A stretch of DNA of 64,000 nt. It comes from Jonesia denitrificans DSM 20603 (GTDB taxonomy: Bacteria > Actinomycetota > Actinomycetes > Actinomycetales > Cellulomonadaceae). The DNA lies in assembly GCF_000024065.1 (NCBI RefSeq), contig NC_013174.1:558001-622000 (forward strand), written 5' to 3'. Both the position numbers and the translations under genes were made by a program. Positions within the stretch are counted from its first letter, which is position 1, and each line of letters starts with the position of its first letter. Below, piece after piece: positions 63,969-64,000 of the stretch. The notes beneath the pieces were generated by a model. That model made no database searches. It had not been told where the DNA came from and was given only the letters and a program-made list of their open reading frames with translations.

Positions 63969-64000
63969 ACAACCGCGATTAACACTTTGTCCGCACCATC

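Overview
The window comes from a Gram-positive actinobacterium. Supporting evidence: many GTG starts, a complete menaquinone (not ubiquinone) pathway, System II cytochrome c biogenesis (CcdA-ResB-CcsB), a 14-gene nuo operon of actinobacterial layout, a secreted CBM2-GH6 cellulase and arabinan-degrading enzymes. Base composition looks moderately GC-rich, lower than typical Cellulomonas or Streptomyces. A cellulolytic Micrococcales lineage (Jonesia/Cellulomonadaceae-like) is the best guess; this is inference and was not checked by any search.

Layout. (1) 1-4800: arabino-oligosaccharide locus, with a divergent sugar-binding lipoprotein (partial), then GH27, GH51 and GH43 enzymes, with three copies of a TACATCGATGTA operator in the divergent spacer. 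(2) 4850-7170: glutaredoxin-like protein, YceI protein facing a MarR regulator across two MarR-type boxes, and a histidine phosphatase. (3) 7200-11150: TlpA/ResA-like thioredoxin, CcdA, ResB and CcsB for cytochrome c maturation. (4) 11200-23740: menaquinone genes menA, menE, menB, menC, menD, menF and menG, interspersed with small membrane proteins, a DUF3048 lipoprotein, a TetR regulator and an HtrA protease. (5) 23860-25200: GH6 cellulase. (6) 25201-42111: a structured, promoter-bearing leader with a DtxR/IdeR-like box and a 42-codon ORF, then nuoA-nuoN without interruption, then a polyprenyl diphosphate synthase. (7) 43430-45960: an FHA-domain module of three genes, one of which joins a degenerate FHA domain to a helix-turn-helix. 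(8) 46100-51100: FprA-type ferredoxin reductase, HtpX protease, an uncharacterised membrane protein, a HAD phosphatase and YajQ. (9) 51340-53084: tRNA-Tyr, tRNA-Thr, tRNA-Met, rpmG and a two-gene MaoC dehydratase. (10) 53139-57132: a LacI regulator with two tandem paralogous MFS transporters, lying between the maoC pair and murB. (11) 57142-63941: murB, a UMF1-type MFS protein, an alpha/beta hydrolase, a GntR regulator, a MYG1-family protein, adenosine deaminase and a flavodoxin.

How it works together. Regions 3 to 6 form a respiratory block: menaquinone head-group synthesis (menF, D, C, E, B, A, G), side-chain synthesis (polyprenyl diphosphate synthase), the NADH dehydrogenase that reduces menaquinone, and the machinery that matures c-type cytochromes further down the chain. 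The two carbohydrate loci (arabinan at the left edge, cellulose next to nuo) feed carbon. Each carbohydrate locus and the MFS block carries a LacI-type palindrome with a central CG, pointing to local repressors.

The strongest leads are the nuo leader (iron-box-like site overlapping a candidate promoter, competing hairpins, short ORF), the FHA-HTH module, and the regulated MFS pair splitting a cell-wall/dehydratase neighbourhood. No CRISPR array, insertion sequence, prophage, attachment site or replication origin was seen.
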